A DNA stretch of 54,309 nt from Hellea sp. (lineage in GTDB: Bacteria; Pseudomonadota; Alphaproteobacteria; Caulobacterales; Maricaulaceae): assembly GCA_020629135.1 (NCBI GenBank), contig JAHDDX010000010.1, positions 1 to 54,309 of the forward strand, written 5' to 3'. How positions within the stretch are numbered: position 1 is the stretch's first letter; every line of letters starts with the position of its first letter. Shown here in pieces: positions 38,852-47,153 of this stretch. The position numbers and the translations under genes were made by a program. The notes under the pieces were generated by a model. That model was given only the letters and a program-made list of their open reading frames with translations. It searched no databases and was not told where the DNA came from.

Positions 38852-39669
38852 TGCTTTCCATAGACCGTCTGATTTCGCACCGTTTTCGCGGTTTTTCCAA
38901 ATATGAAAATACGGTTCAAGGCCTGAACGCGGCCCTGGATTTTGGTGTACAGCTATTGGAATTTGATATCCGCGTGACTCGCTGTGGTACACCGATCATT
39001 TATCATGATGAATATGCCCTGGATCGAAATGGCAAAAAGCGACTTCTTTCCAATGCTTTAGCAGGTGATCTTCAAACGCTTGGTGGCGCATTTGCGCATA
39101 TGCCTTCAGCGGATGTCTTGTTTAAACATGCGAGAGGACATAAAAATCAAACCGCTATTTTACTCGTAGACATTAAAGATCTCGGCTTCGAAGAGGAAAT
39201 CAATTCACTTGTGCATTTCTACGGGCTGGAAAATCGCGTCGTTTACGTATCGTGGATTCCTGAAGTACTTTACCGACTTCATACTCTGGCACCCCAAATT
39301 CCTTTGTGCCTGTCTCATTGGTGTCTGCCACCAAATAAGTCCATACGTGCGAAACATATCGTTTCCACCAGTATTACAGGTGAAATACCGCGAAATTCGA
39401 CACCCTATATTCACGGCCAGCGTCGCGGCTGGTATATAGACGGGGGGTTAACCGGGAAAATGCTAGAGGTTTTAAAATTCACCAAGGGCTATGTTTGCGT
39501 GCCTCAAGACATGATTACCCCAGAACTATCCGAATATTACCATAACCACCAAATCCGGATCAGTACGTTTTCATATACGGATTGGGATCATATAAACCGC
39601 CACAATAAGAAGTTTAATATCGACCTTTATTTCATTGATAATAAAGCAGTTTTCGACCAGACAAATTAG
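38851..39669 (+). CDS. Glycerophosphodiester phosphodiesterase family protein
   Basis: A protein of 272 residues with the GDPD active-site pattern: SHRFRG...ENT at the N-terminus, LEFDIRVTRCGTPIIYHDE with the acidic metal ligands and catalytic histidine, and LVDIKD. Normal GDPD has HRG; here two residues separate HR and G. The GTG start overlaps the DM13 stop by one base, so translation is coupled. There is no signal peptide, unlike the DM13 protein. Its 3' end overlaps yacG on the other strand by 4 bases. Confidence 0.82.
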   Translation: MLSIDRLISHRFRGFSKYENTVQGLNAALDFGVQLLEFDIRVTRCGTPIIYHDEYALDRNGKKRLLSNALAGDLQTLGGAFAHMPSADVLFKHARGHKNQTAILLVDIKDLGFEEEINSLVHFYGLENRVVYVSWIPEVLYRLHTLAPQIPLCLSHWCLPPNKSIRAKHIVSTSITGEIPRNSTPYIHGQRRGWYIDGGLTGKMLEVLKFTKGYVCVPQDMITPELSEYYHNHQIRISTFSYTDWDHINRHNKKFNIDLYFIDNKAVFDQTN

Positions 39670-39845
39670 TCGTCTTGTGGGAAATCCGTGTCATTTGCAG
39701 GGCGCATCGCTTCACCGTCTTCACCCGCAATTACATAACTGCCCTTCAACCAGCGTCCAAGATCAATATCAGAGCATCGTTTAGAACAAAAAGGTTGAAA
39801 CTCTTTTTGACTGGCCTTCTCGCAAATCGGGCAATTAGTTTTCAT
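39666..39845 (-). CDS. yacG: DNA gyrase inhibitor / zinc-binding protein YacG
   Basis: A 59-residue zinc protein. The sequence reads MKTNCPICEKASQKEFQPFC and then SKRCSDIDLGRWLKGSY, which gives the CPxC...C...C zinc site and the DLxxWL motif of YacG. YacG of E. coli binds GyrB and inhibits gyrase. Its ATG overlaps the TGA of the RNase E/G gene (ATGA), so it is the last gene of the maf-rng-yacG unit. The acidic tail DTDFPQDD is usual. Confidence 0.93.
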   Translation of the reverse strand: MKTNCPICEKASQKEFQPFCSKRCSDIDLGRWLKGSYVIAGEDGEAMRPANDTDFPQDD

Positions 39846-40861
39846 CGATCCGCCTTTACGTCCAAAACATTTCCCTGCACGACAGAAAAACGCGCACCGA
39901 TCCGGTCTGTCATCGCGCTACGCCAATCAATAGAATCTTCTTCCAGCCACTCATAAGCCTGTGCTGGCACCATGAGTGTCAACTTTGCGCCTGGCGCATG
40001 CTTGGCTTCGTTTTCAAGCCGTTGAAGAGCCTGCAAAGCCATAGATTCGACCTTTGGTCTTCCAAATCTATCCAAAATCACATCATCAAGAGAGCGTTGC
40101 TTTTTCTGACGGGTCATTTCCATGACACCAAATCGCGATAGCGGCGCAATTTTTATTACATTCGGATCACCGATTACGGCCGCATTCATCGCTTCATATA
40201 ATTGATCCCGTTGTTTCTTTTGTCGTAAATTCGGAAAATCAATCGCAATCAGCCCACCAAGCCCGCGCAGCCGAAGCTGAGAAGCGATCAACTTGGCGGC
40301 CTTTATACTGACTTCAAATCCATTTGGCCCCGTACCTCGATCAACATCGACCGCGATCAAAGCCCGTGTTGGCTCGATAGAAATGTCACCCCCACCGTCC
40401 ATTGCAATTTCCTGCAAACATATATCATTCAGGTTAGATATGGGGGCGACTTCAAACTCTATTTGTCCTGAATACCGGTTACGCAATTGATCCTTAAGGC
40501 TAGACTGTGAAACCGGACCGACTTTATTAACATCGGATAAGCCCCTAAACTTCAATACCGGCCCCTTATCGCCCTCGCTCTCTCGGCTTATATCAACATC
40601 CACATATTGGCCCTGTTGGAATCTCGGGGCGTTCGCAGCATCGGTAAACTTTAAGAACCCGTCAGGTCCTTGGCCTAAATCAACAAAAGCGGCCCCTAAA
40701 CCTGAATCGATATCTGAAATTTTTCCGACAAACCTGTCCCCTAAACGTGGTAGGTTTTGATCGCTCCAGCGGCGCAGATATAGTTCGACAAGCTTGCGAC
40801 CTTCATAGATCGCCGCCCGTGTTTCGCCGATACCTTCATCAATGACGCAGCGCCGTTTCAT
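39842..40861 (-). CDS. rng: Short ribonuclease E/G family protein
   Basis: A protein of 339 residues, against about 490 for RNase G. An S1-like domain (GDRFVGKISDIDSGLGAAFVDLG) at about 40-110 is followed by the RNase E/G catalytic core. Metal-binding aspartates are kept as D172 (AVDVDRG) and D208 (AIDFPNL), while the asparagine usually two residues after the first aspartate is aspartate here (D174). SRFGVMEMTRQ is also conserved. The CPxCxG zinc link that joins RNase E dimers is absent, since the protein ends before it or replaces it. It overlaps maf and yacG by 4 bases each. Confidence 0.88.
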   Translation of the reverse strand: MKRRCVIDEGIGETRAAIYEGRKLVELYLRRWSDQNLPRLGDRFVGKISDIDSGLGAAFVDLGQGPDGFLKFTDAANAPRFQQGQYVDVDISRESEGDKGPVLKFRGLSDVNKVGPVSQSSLKDQLRNRYSGQIEFEVAPISNLNDICLQEIAMDGGGDISIEPTRALIAVDVDRGTGPNGFEVSIKAAKLIASQLRLRGLGGLIAIDFPNLRQKKQRDQLYEAMNAAVIGDPNVIKIAPLSRFGVMEMTRQKKQRSLDDVILDRFGRPKVESMALQALQRLENEAKHAPGAKLTLMVPAQAYEWLEEDSIDWRSAMTDRIGARFSVVQGNVLDVKADR

Positions 40862-41445
40862 CTAAGATATCCGGCACCGATCAAAAGATTACGGGTTTCA
40901 AATAATGGCAGGCCGACAACATTAGAATATGAACCGCTGATGTGGCTGATTAGGCTTTCGGCATAACCTTGTATTCCGTAACCGCCCGCTTTGCCAATAC
41001 CCTCGCCCAATTCAACATAAGTTTCGATATCGGACTTGGACAAACGTTTTAGCTTTAACCGGGTTTCAATAACACGGCTTCGCAATTGACCATCAGGCGT
41101 AATCAAAGCCAGCCCTGTATAGACGCGATGCGCGCGACCGCTCATCAGGTCAAGACAATCTCGAACCTGCTGATCTGTTTCTGCTTTAGGCAAAATACGC
41201 CGGCCAACCCCGACAACTGTATCCGCAGCCAGTACATAGGCGGCTTCTGCTTCAGCCGCTATTTTGGACGCTTTTTCGCTTGCCAAACGTAAGGCATGCG
41301 GCCGTGGCAATTCCCCGGGAAAGGGATCTTCGTTTATATCCGCAGGTTGAATATTATCGGGCACGACACCAATTTGGCGCAGCAGGTCACGTCGTCTGGG
41401 CGAAGCACTCGCCAGAACCAAAGGAATATGCACCGGGCCAGCCAT
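40858..41445 (-). CDS. maf: Maf-like nucleoside triphosphate pyrophosphatase
   Basis: A protein of 195 residues that hydrolyses non-canonical or pyrimidine nucleoside triphosphates. The Maf signature LVLASASPRRRDLLRQIG is at the N-terminus, with LAADTVV and the C-terminal KAGGYGIQGYAESLI and GSYSNVVGLPL. The ATG at 41445 is preferred over the TTG at 41451. It follows infA by about ten bases and overlaps rng by 4. Confidence 0.95.
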   Translation of the reverse strand: MAGPVHIPLVLASASPRRRDLLRQIGVVPDNIQPADINEDPFPGELPRPHALRLASEKASKIAAEAEAAYVLAADTVVGVGRRILPKAETDQQVRDCLDLMSGRAHRVYTGLALITPDGQLRSRVIETRLKLKRLSKSDIETYVELGEGIGKAGGYGIQGYAESLISHISGSYSNVVGLPLFETRNLLIGAGYLR

Positions 41446-41454
41446 GGCCAAAAT

Positions 41455-41676
41455 TTATTTGAAACGGTAGGTAATACGCCCTTTGGACAAATCGTAAGGG
41501 GTCATTTCCACGGTGACTTTATCACCGGCTAGCACACGAATACGGTTTTTTCGCATTCTGCCAGCTGTATGCGCGATAATCTCGTGATCATTCGCAAGAA
41601 GTCGCACTCGAAATGTTGCGTTCGGCAGAAGCTCCATAACTTCGCCTTCAAACTCCAACAGATCTTCTTTAGCCAA
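41455..41676 (-). CDS. infA: Translation initiation factor IF-1, TTG start
   Basis: A protein of 73 residues, the full IF-1 OB fold: [20 protein letters not shown], then [20 protein letters not shown]. The frame has a TGA two codons upstream of the TTG at 41676 (41674-41676), with no ATG between, so TTG is the start. A six-codon leader frame with a good ribosome site overlaps this start. IF-1 with IF-3 takes part in start-codon selection, so a TTG start could allow feedback, which is inference. Confidence 0.95.
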   Translation of the reverse strand: MAKEDLLEFEGEVMELLPNATFRVRLLANDHEIIAHTAGRMRKNRIRVLAGDKVTVEMTPYDLSKGRITYRFK

Positions 41677-41689
41677 GGTTCAATCTCAT
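41669..41689 (-). CDS. Candidate leader peptide overlapping the infA start
   Basis: Reads MRLNLG then TAA. AAAGGA lies 8-9 bases upstream of its ATG (41687-41689). Its last codons overlap the infA TTG and its stop falls within the third infA codon, so ribosomes ending here could restart at the TTG. Too short to judge by conservation from one sequence. Confidence 0.4.
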   Translation of the reverse strand: MRLNLG

Positions 41690-41755
41690 ATGCTTTTTCC
41701 TTTCAAGGATCGGTTTTGCAGGCTGTATATAGGGATATTTCGTTAAAACAACAGT

Positions 41756-42199
41756 TTAAGTAGGTGTTTTAGCGGCAAACCGCCGTTCCAGACGCTTATC
41801 AATCGTATCGCGCACGGCTCTATAATTATTCATCATCGCGCGCACATCCAACATTCCAGCAGTCGGGTCCGGCGTCGGCCAAACCTCAATTTCAGTATCT
41901 GATCCTTCAAAGTAGGCCTTAGCTGCCTCGCCGGCGGCATCGGTAAACGCAATCACAACATCAAAAGACGTATCTCCGACTTCTTCTAATGTTTTGGCTG
42001 TATGTTCACGTAGATCCACTGATTTTTCGGCCATAACGGCGACCATCAAATCATCAAGCTCACCTTTTTCAAGGCCGCAAGACTGAACGTAAACCGTTGA
42101 ACCAAAACGTTTTTTCATCAACCCCTCTGCCATAGGCGAACGAATAGAGTTTAGATAACAGACAAACAGGATTGAGCTGGGCAATTCGGGTTTACTCAT
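41756..42199 (-). CDS. Low-molecular-weight phosphatase / arsenate reductase-like protein
   Basis: A protein of 147 residues. The phosphatase loop CxxxxxRS appears as FVCYLNSIRSPMAEG, and the C-terminal DP general-acid pair as WPTPDPT. This is the LMW-PTP/ArsC fold; these proteins are conserved next to infA in Alphaproteobacteria. The ATG at 42199 overlaps the stop of the UPF0262 gene (ATGA); an earlier in-frame ATG at 42223 lies inside that gene. The substrate, protein tyrosine phosphate or arsenate, cannot be decided. Confidence 0.88.
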   Translation of the reverse strand: MSKPELPSSILFVCYLNSIRSPMAEGLMKKRFGSTVYVQSCGLEKGELDDLMVAVMAEKSVDLREHTAKTLEEVGDTSFDVVIAFTDAAGEAAKAYFEGSDTEIEVWPTPDPTAGMLDVRAMMNNYRAVRDTIDKRLERRFAAKTPT

Positions 42200-42693
42200 T
42201 TCGGCCGCCTGTGCAGTGAGCAAATCAAGGTAAACAATCGCCGCGACGTATTAAATTCAATCTCGATCTGATTTCGAAGACTATCCGTCAATAATCGCGA
42301 GCCTTCATTGTGAAGTCCCCGTCGACCCATATCTATCGCCTCAATTTGAGCCGAGGTCGCAGTTCGAATGGCGTTATGATAGCTTTCGCAGATCAAAAAA
42401 TAATCTTTCACTATTCGGCGAAAAGGCGTCAGCGACATTTTTACTTGTCCGCGATCACTGCCATTTGAGCGTCGAATATCGAATATGAGTCGCGATCCGT
42501 CTTCCAAAGATATGTCGACGATATACGGGCCCGAAGGGCTATCCAGCGGTCGGAATTCGTTCTCTTCGAGAAGATCAAAAATCGCAACCCGTCGTTCATG
42601 CTGCATTTCCGGGCTATGGGCGGGCAGACTTTGATCGTCGATGTTTAACTCGACGATATAATGGTCATCGGCACTATGATCCGTATCACTCAT
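42196..42693 (-). CDS. UPF0262 family protein
   Basis: A protein of 165 residues matching the alphaproteobacterial UPF0262 family: SPEMQHERRVAIFDLLEENEF, GPYIVDISLEDGSRLIFDIR, and the C-terminal MGRRGLHNEGSRLLTDSL. Function unknown. It sits in the conserved murA-infA neighbourhood and is coupled to the phosphatase gene by a 4-base overlap. Confidence 0.88.
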   Translation of the reverse strand: MSDTDHSADDHYIVELNIDDQSLPAHSPEMQHERRVAIFDLLEENEFRPLDSPSGPYIVDISLEDGSRLIFDIRRSNGSDRGQVKMSLTPFRRIVKDYFLICESYHNAIRTATSAQIEAIDMGRRGLHNEGSRLLTDSLRNQIEIEFNTSRRLFTLICSLHRRPK

Positions 42694-42698
42694 TCAGC

Positions 42699-43124
42699 TC
42701 ACGCCGGATGCAAAGGCAATTTATCTGTTTGCCTCGGTTCAGAAACGTCGGCCATGATAACGTCAATACTTTCAACAATGGCTCGAATTTCGCCGCCCCC
42801 GGCAAATTTGATGCTGAGCAACCCACCTGGCGGTGCATCGTCCGGATCAAATTCGATGGAGAGCAGGACCATCATCGCTTCTGGGTCTTTCCGGTCAATG
42901 TCGCGGCTTTTCATATGCATGACACCGTCGACTCGCAATCCCGTTAAAACTCGGCTATCAGAGGAACGGTCTTCATGGGCAAATCGCGACAGCCGCAAAG
43001 TGAAAAAACGATCGATCCGATTATAATAAATTTCACCAACCCGCAGGATCGCATCCTGCAGCGCGGCCGAAATCACTAAAATATCGTCCTGACTTTCCGC
43101 CTTGAGTTTAAGCTTATGACCCAT
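42699..43124 (-). CDS. DUF2948 family protein
   Basis: A protein of 141 residues of the DUF2948 family: LKLKAESQDDILVISAALQD, then YNRIDRFFTLRLSRFAHED and a C-terminal VIMADVSEPRQTD. Function unknown. It overlaps the end of murA by 11 bases, and only 5 bases separate it from the UPF0262 gene. In related genomes hisD often stands between these two, from memory. Confidence 0.86.
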   Translation of the reverse strand: MGHKLKLKAESQDDILVISAALQDAILRVGEIYYNRIDRFFTLRLSRFAHEDRSSDSRVLTGLRVDGVMHMKSRDIDRKDPEAMMVLLSIEFDPDDAPPGGLLSIKFAGGGEIRAIVESIDVIMADVSEPRQTDKLPLHPA

Positions 43125-44382
43125 CCGAGACCCGTTTTATTTTGGCACCACACTGCCCCAGCTTTATTTCAATGTGTTCAAAGCCGCGGTCAAGATGATA
43201 AACGCGCCCGACCGAAGTTTTTCCTTTGGCAACCAGGCCCGCATTAATCAATGACGCTGACGCCCGCAAATCCGTTGCCATGACCTGAGCCCCTTGCAAG
43301 GACTTTACACCCCGGACAATGGCTTCTCGACCGCTGACCGTAATATTGGCACCCATGCGCCCCAATTCCGGGCAGTGCATAAACCGGTTTTCAAAAATGT
43401 TTTCGCGAATAATCGAAACACCGTCACTTAAGGTCATCATGGCCATAAACTGGGCCTGAAGATCCGTCGGGAAACCGGGATAGGCCTGGGTGTCCATGTC
43501 GACGGCCCGGATCGGTCCCGTTTCGCGCTCAATGATCACGTGATCAGCTTTCAGGCTGACATCTGCGCCCGACTGCGCGATTAACGGCCATAAAGCCCCC
43601 AGGTGATCGTGACGCAGATTTGTCAGCTTGACCTTGCCGCCAGCCGTTGCCGCAGCCAGGGCATAAGTCCCGGCCTCAATCCGGTCCGGGACCACCTTAT
43701 GGCTGACACCATTGAGCGAACTCACGCCTTCAATCCGAATTTCAGATCGCCCTGCCCCAGATATTTTGGCCCCCATCGCGTTCAAGCACTCAGCCAGGTC
43801 AATAATTTCAGGTTCACGCGCCGCATTATTGAGAACTGACTCACCCTTGGCCAAAACGGCGGCCAATATGGAATGTTCCGTCGCACCGACACTAATAAAT
43901 GGGAAGGTGATCTCGCCGCCGCGCAACCCATCCTTAGCATTCGCGATAACATAGCCCTGATCGAGGGTGATATTAGCCCCTAAGGCTTCCAAGGCTTTCA
44001 AATGCAAATCTACGGGGCGAGCCCCAATGGCGCATCCACCCGGCAATGATACCTTTGCCGCGCCAGTTCTCGCCAAAAGCGGGCCCAAGACATTAAAAGT
44101 CGCCCGCATTTTACGAACCAGGTCATAAGGCGCGGTTGTCGAGGACAAAGTCTTGGCGTGTAACGACATTCGGGCGCCAGGCCCCTCTTCCACCTCAACA
44201 CCAAGATGAGCCAGTAACTGTCCCATAAACCGCGTATCACGAAGTCGAGGCATATTGGTCAACTCAACGGGCTGCTCCGTCAATAAGCACACAGCCATCA
44301 GCTTAATGGCAGAGTTCTTAGCGCCACTGATTTGGATTTCACCTTCAAGAGGATATCCACCTTCGATTTCGATACTGTCCAT
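43114..44382 (-). CDS. murA: UDP-N-acetylglucosamine 1-carboxyvinyltransferase MurA
   Basis: First committed enzyme of peptidoglycan synthesis, 422 residues. K22-N23 in ISGAKNSA and the catalytic cysteine C117 in LPGGCAIGARPVDLH are present, so it should be fosfomycin-sensitive. The C-terminal RVYHLDRGFEHIEIKLGQCGA is typical. AAGAG lies upstream of the ATG. It heads the housekeeping block, preceded by a small 46-residue gene. Confidence 0.97.
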   Translation of the reverse strand: MDSIEIEGGYPLEGEIQISGAKNSAIKLMAVCLLTEQPVELTNMPRLRDTRFMGQLLAHLGVEVEEGPGARMSLHAKTLSSTTAPYDLVRKMRATFNVLGPLLARTGAAKVSLPGGCAIGARPVDLHLKALEALGANITLDQGYVIANAKDGLRGGEITFPFISVGATEHSILAAVLAKGESVLNNAAREPEIIDLAECLNAMGAKISGAGRSEIRIEGVSSLNGVSHKVVPDRIEAGTYALAAATAGGKVKLTNLRHDHLGALWPLIAQSGADVSLKADHVIIERETGPIRAVDMDTQAYPGFPTDLQAQFMAMMTLSDGVSIIRENIFENRFMHCPELGRMGANITVSGREAIVRGVKSLQGAQVMATDLRASASLINAGLVAKGKTSVGRVYHLDRGFEHIEIKLGQCGAKIKRVSDGS

Positions 44383-44450
44383 GATCTACTCTTTTGAATG
44401 ATTGAATGAAGTAACACTCAATCCTGCGAAGGTGTCATCTTTAGGGCGAT

Positions 44451-44591
44451 TCATTGATCTTTGTCAGAATTTTTTACGGAAGCCGCTTTTCGGACCGCTT
44501 GTTTACGACGGCGTAGATTAGCCCGTAAATTTTCTGCCAATCGCGCTTCACGATCGGCCTTGCTGGTTGTCTTCTTTGATTTGTCGGTCAT
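44451..44591 (-). CDS. Small basic protein, conserved upstream of murA
   Basis: A protein of 46 residues: MTDKSKKTTSKADREARLAE, then NLRANLRRRKQAVRKAASVKNSDKDQ. It is strongly basic and probably one long helix. Similar small Arg/Lys-rich frames are found beside murA in other Alphaproteobacteria, from memory, which is why it is listed as real. No function is known. It diverges from xdhC. Confidence 0.6.
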   Translation of the reverse strand: MTDKSKKTTSKADREARLAENLRANLRRRKQAVRKAASVKNSDKDQ

Positions 44592-44673
44592 GGTAACTCA
44601 GATGATGGAATATTTCTCATATATGGTCATCAGTTTTCTTTGCAAGCACTGTAGAAAGCCATAATAAGCTTAT

Positions 44674-45591
44674 ATGAAACAATCCTTTCATGAACCACTG
44701 GACGTGCTTGAATTTGCGCATTCGCAAATGGACCAAGGTCACGCGGTCGCGCTTTGCGTGATAACCCGTGTGACAGGCGGTGCCATGCGCGCGCGCGGTA
44801 CTTTGATGTGTATTACGGATAATGGCCTGCAAGCGGGTTATGTCTCGAACGGATGTGTGGACGGAGATATTGTCGTCCAAGCCCGTACGGCTATTGAAAC
44901 TAATCGCGCGTCTTCCCTTAGATACGGAGAAGGATCACCGTTTAAGGATATAGAGCTCCCCTGCGGCGGTGCCATTGAACTAATGATTTTACCTCGACCG
45001 GACAAAAGCCGGATCATGGAATTAATCTCAACATTGCACGACAGGAAGCCCGTCGATTTTTGGATTGATAATCAAAGTGAAATAAATGGGCGTTCTGGCG
45101 ACAACTTGTTCGAGACGACCTATCATCCGCGCCTGAAAATCCGGATCGTCGGGCGCGGTGACGCCGTCGCGGAATTAACGGAACAAGTCAAAATTCTGGG
45201 AATGGATGTTTTGGTTCAGTCCCCGGATCAGGAGCTTTTATCCGAACTGGATACCGCAAATATCTTTCACCTTAAAAGCCCAACTCACCTGCCAGACCTC
45301 GATGACGATGATCATACCGCCGTAGTATTCATGTTTCATGATCATGACTGGGAGCCCGCACTAATCCAGCAGGCCTTGTCCGGTCCCGCTTTCTATATCG
45401 GCGCCATGGGAAGCGTGAAAACCCATAAAAACCGCCTCGCCATGTTACGCAGTTTCGGCATTGCCGAAACGGCGCTTGAAAGACTACACGGGCCCATCGG
45501 GGTCATACCGTCAATGCGCAATGCCCAGCACTTAGCCTTGTCGACGCTCGCAGAAATCATCCAGACAGCACAGTCCAAGTCCTTATTGTGA
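44674..45591 (+). CDS. XdhC/CoxI family protein
   Basis: A protein of 305 residues. The N-terminal CoxI domain contains VALCVITRVTGGAMRARGTL and YVSNGCVDGDIV; the C-terminal XdhC Rossmann-like domain has FYIGAMGSVKTHKNRLAMLRSFG. XdhC inserts or sulfurates the molybdenum cofactor of xanthine-dehydrogenase-type enzymes. The usual end motif with TPxEIA is degenerate (GVIPSMRNAQHLALSTLAEI). It is coupled to a MobA-like gene by a 4-base overlap. No molybdenum hydroxylase is in the window. Confidence 0.88.
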   Translation: MKQSFHEPLDVLEFAHSQMDQGHAVALCVITRVTGGAMRARGTLMCITDNGLQAGYVSNGCVDGDIVVQARTAIETNRASSLRYGEGSPFKDIELPCGGAIELMILPRPDKSRIMELISTLHDRKPVDFWIDNQSEINGRSGDNLFETTYHPRLKIRIVGRGDAVAELTEQVKILGMDVLVQSPDQELLSELDTANIFHLKSPTHLPDLDDDDHTAVVFMFHDHDWEPALIQQALSGPAFYIGAMGSVKTHKNRLAMLRSFGIAETALERLHGPIGVIPSMRNAQHLALSTLAEIIQTAQSKSLL

Positions 45592-46172
45592 GCCCGCAGG
45601 ACACAGCCTTAATCCTTCTGGCCAGCGGCGCATCATCCCGTTTTGGCACTCCAGATAAACTGCTTGCAGAGTTCAATGGGCGAACCATTTTAGAAAACAG
45701 CCTGGCGCCCTATGCTGCGTTTGAGTTTGGATTTCGTCTTGGAGTTGTCAAATCATCAAGTTCCAAAACTGTTTCAATGTTAAAAAAAAACCAATTTGAA
45801 ATCGCCATCAACCCCAGAGCGGATGAAGGCATGGGTACATCGGTTGCCGAGGGCGTGAAAGCCGCACGCCAATCGGGATATCAATCCGTCATGATAGCCC
45901 TCGCTGACATGCCGTTCCTACCCGCCGAACATGTTCAAAACCTGCTTCACGCTGCCCTTCATTCCGATATCGTTATGACATGTGTGGACAAGCAACCAAT
46001 GCCGCCCGCTTTGTTTTCAGGGACTTCCGTTAAAGACTTGACCAAATTAGAGGGCGATCGGGGCGCTAAATCGATTGCAGTTAATCACGGATACAAAGCC
46101 GTAATCCTTGCGCGCGAATTTGCGATTGATATCGACCGCCCCGAAGATCTGACCAAACTTACTCAGACCTGA
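45588..46172 (+). CDS. MobA-like nucleotidyltransferase (molybdenum cofactor cytidylyltransferase type)
   Basis: A protein of 194 residues with the nucleotidyltransferase N-terminus LILLASGASSRFGTPDKLLAEFNG and the acidic metal site in MIALADMPFL. These features fit MocA/MobA-like enzymes that make molybdopterin cytosine dinucleotide for xanthine-dehydrogenase-type enzymes. The GTG start overlaps the xdhC TGA (GTGA). The 3' end overlaps the facing FGE-like gene by 14 bases. Confidence 0.85.
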   Translation: MSPQDTALILLASGASSRFGTPDKLLAEFNGRTILENSLAPYAAFEFGFRLGVVKSSSSKTVSMLKKNQFEIAINPRADEGMGTSVAEGVKAARQSGYQSVMIALADMPFLPAEHVQNLLHAALHSDIVMTCVDKQPMPPALFSGTSVKDLTKLEGDRGAKSIAVNHGYKAVILAREFAIDIDRPEDLTKLTQT

Positions 46173-47058
46173 CAGTCCGAAATCCAATATGATTAGTCGA
46201 CAGTCCCGCTTCTTGCGGTTGGCGGGCTGAAGCCCTGTAACGTCGGCAATAGTTTTCTGCGCATAAAAAAGATCCACCCTTAATGACGTGAATAGGTTCG
46301 CTTGCGCTGTCCTGAAATGCGGTATCTGTCCATTCCCAGACATTACCGATCATGTCGTAAAGACCAAAATCATTGGGTGGAAAACACCCGACAGGTGCCC
46401 GGAGACGAAATCCGTCAGCTTCGCTGTTTTGTAAGGGAAAAGCGCCCTGCCAGCTATTGGCCATCACCTGGCCCTTCGGGTGGAGATCATCTCCCCAGAC
46501 ATAGAAGCTTTCGGAATTGGCCGCCGCTGCATATTCCCACTCTGCTTCGCTTGGCAGGCGTCGCTCCGCCCACATCGCATAGGCTCGCGCATCATTCAAA
46601 GAAACTTGGACGACCGGATCATTATCTTTGCCGGCAATCGAACTTTCAGGGCCTTCGGGATGGCGCCAATTCGCACCTTCGACAAATTGCCACCAATTGG
46701 GTTGAGTCGCCGTCGGGGTTTTAAAAACGGCGGCGCCCGGCGCCCCAAATCCCGGCTGTTCTTTTTCCGCATCCGTTACATAACCTGTCGCATCGACAAA
46801 GATCTGGAACTGTGCGTTGGTGACTTCAGTAGCGTCAATTTCAAATGGAGCAAGCGCAACCGCCCGGCGCGGCGCTTCTTCGGAATAGGCCCGATCAGAC
46901 CCGATTTGCGTCTCGCCTCCGTTCAACTGAACCGACGCCCCCGGTTGCACTAGGCATTGATGAGACGCTTGAACTGGTTTTGACTCAGATTTGCAGGCCG
47001 CAAACAGACCCAAAACAGCCATTGCCAAAAATCCAAAACTTGCGCGCGAAATTCTCAT
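46159..47058 (-). CDS. Formylglycine-generating enzyme-like exported protein, probable lipoprotein
   Basis: A protein of 299 residues. The signal peptide ends LGLFAAC, so C21 is a probable lipid anchor. The rest is the FGE-sulfatase fold: GGETQIGSDRAYSEEAPRRAV, PFEIDATEVTNAQFQIFVDATGY, RLPSEAEWEYAA, and GNVWEWTDTAF. The active-site cysteine pair of true FGE is kept as C266 and C271 (GGSFLCAENYCRRYRASAR). This suggests real sulfatase-activating activity rather than a structural relative. No sulfatase gene is in the window. A role in ergothioneine-type chemistry (EgtB) is less likely given the Cys pair. Confidence 0.87.
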   Translation of the reverse strand: MRISRASFGFLAMAVLGLFAACKSESKPVQASHQCLVQPGASVQLNGGETQIGSDRAYSEEAPRRAVALAPFEIDATEVTNAQFQIFVDATGYVTDAEKEQPGFGAPGAAVFKTPTATQPNWWQFVEGANWRHPEGPESSIAGKDNDPVVQVSLNDARAYAMWAERRLPSEAEWEYAAAANSESFYVWGDDLHPKGQVMANSWQGAFPLQNSEADGFRLRAPVGCFPPNDFGLYDMIGNVWEWTDTAFQDSASEPIHVIKGGSFLCAENYCRRYRASARQPQEAGLSTNHIGFRTVRSE

Positions 47059-47153
47059 AGGGTCACGCTACGACATCGGTGAAATAAAACAAATAACGAA
47101 TTGAAAAACATAGCCAGATTTGGAACACTCAGTCCAATCTAAATGGGGAATAT

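Noticed and set aside
44383-44450. 22-codon frame between the small basic gene and murA
   Set aside because: No conserved feature, and it overlaps the leader of murA; not enough to call a gene.
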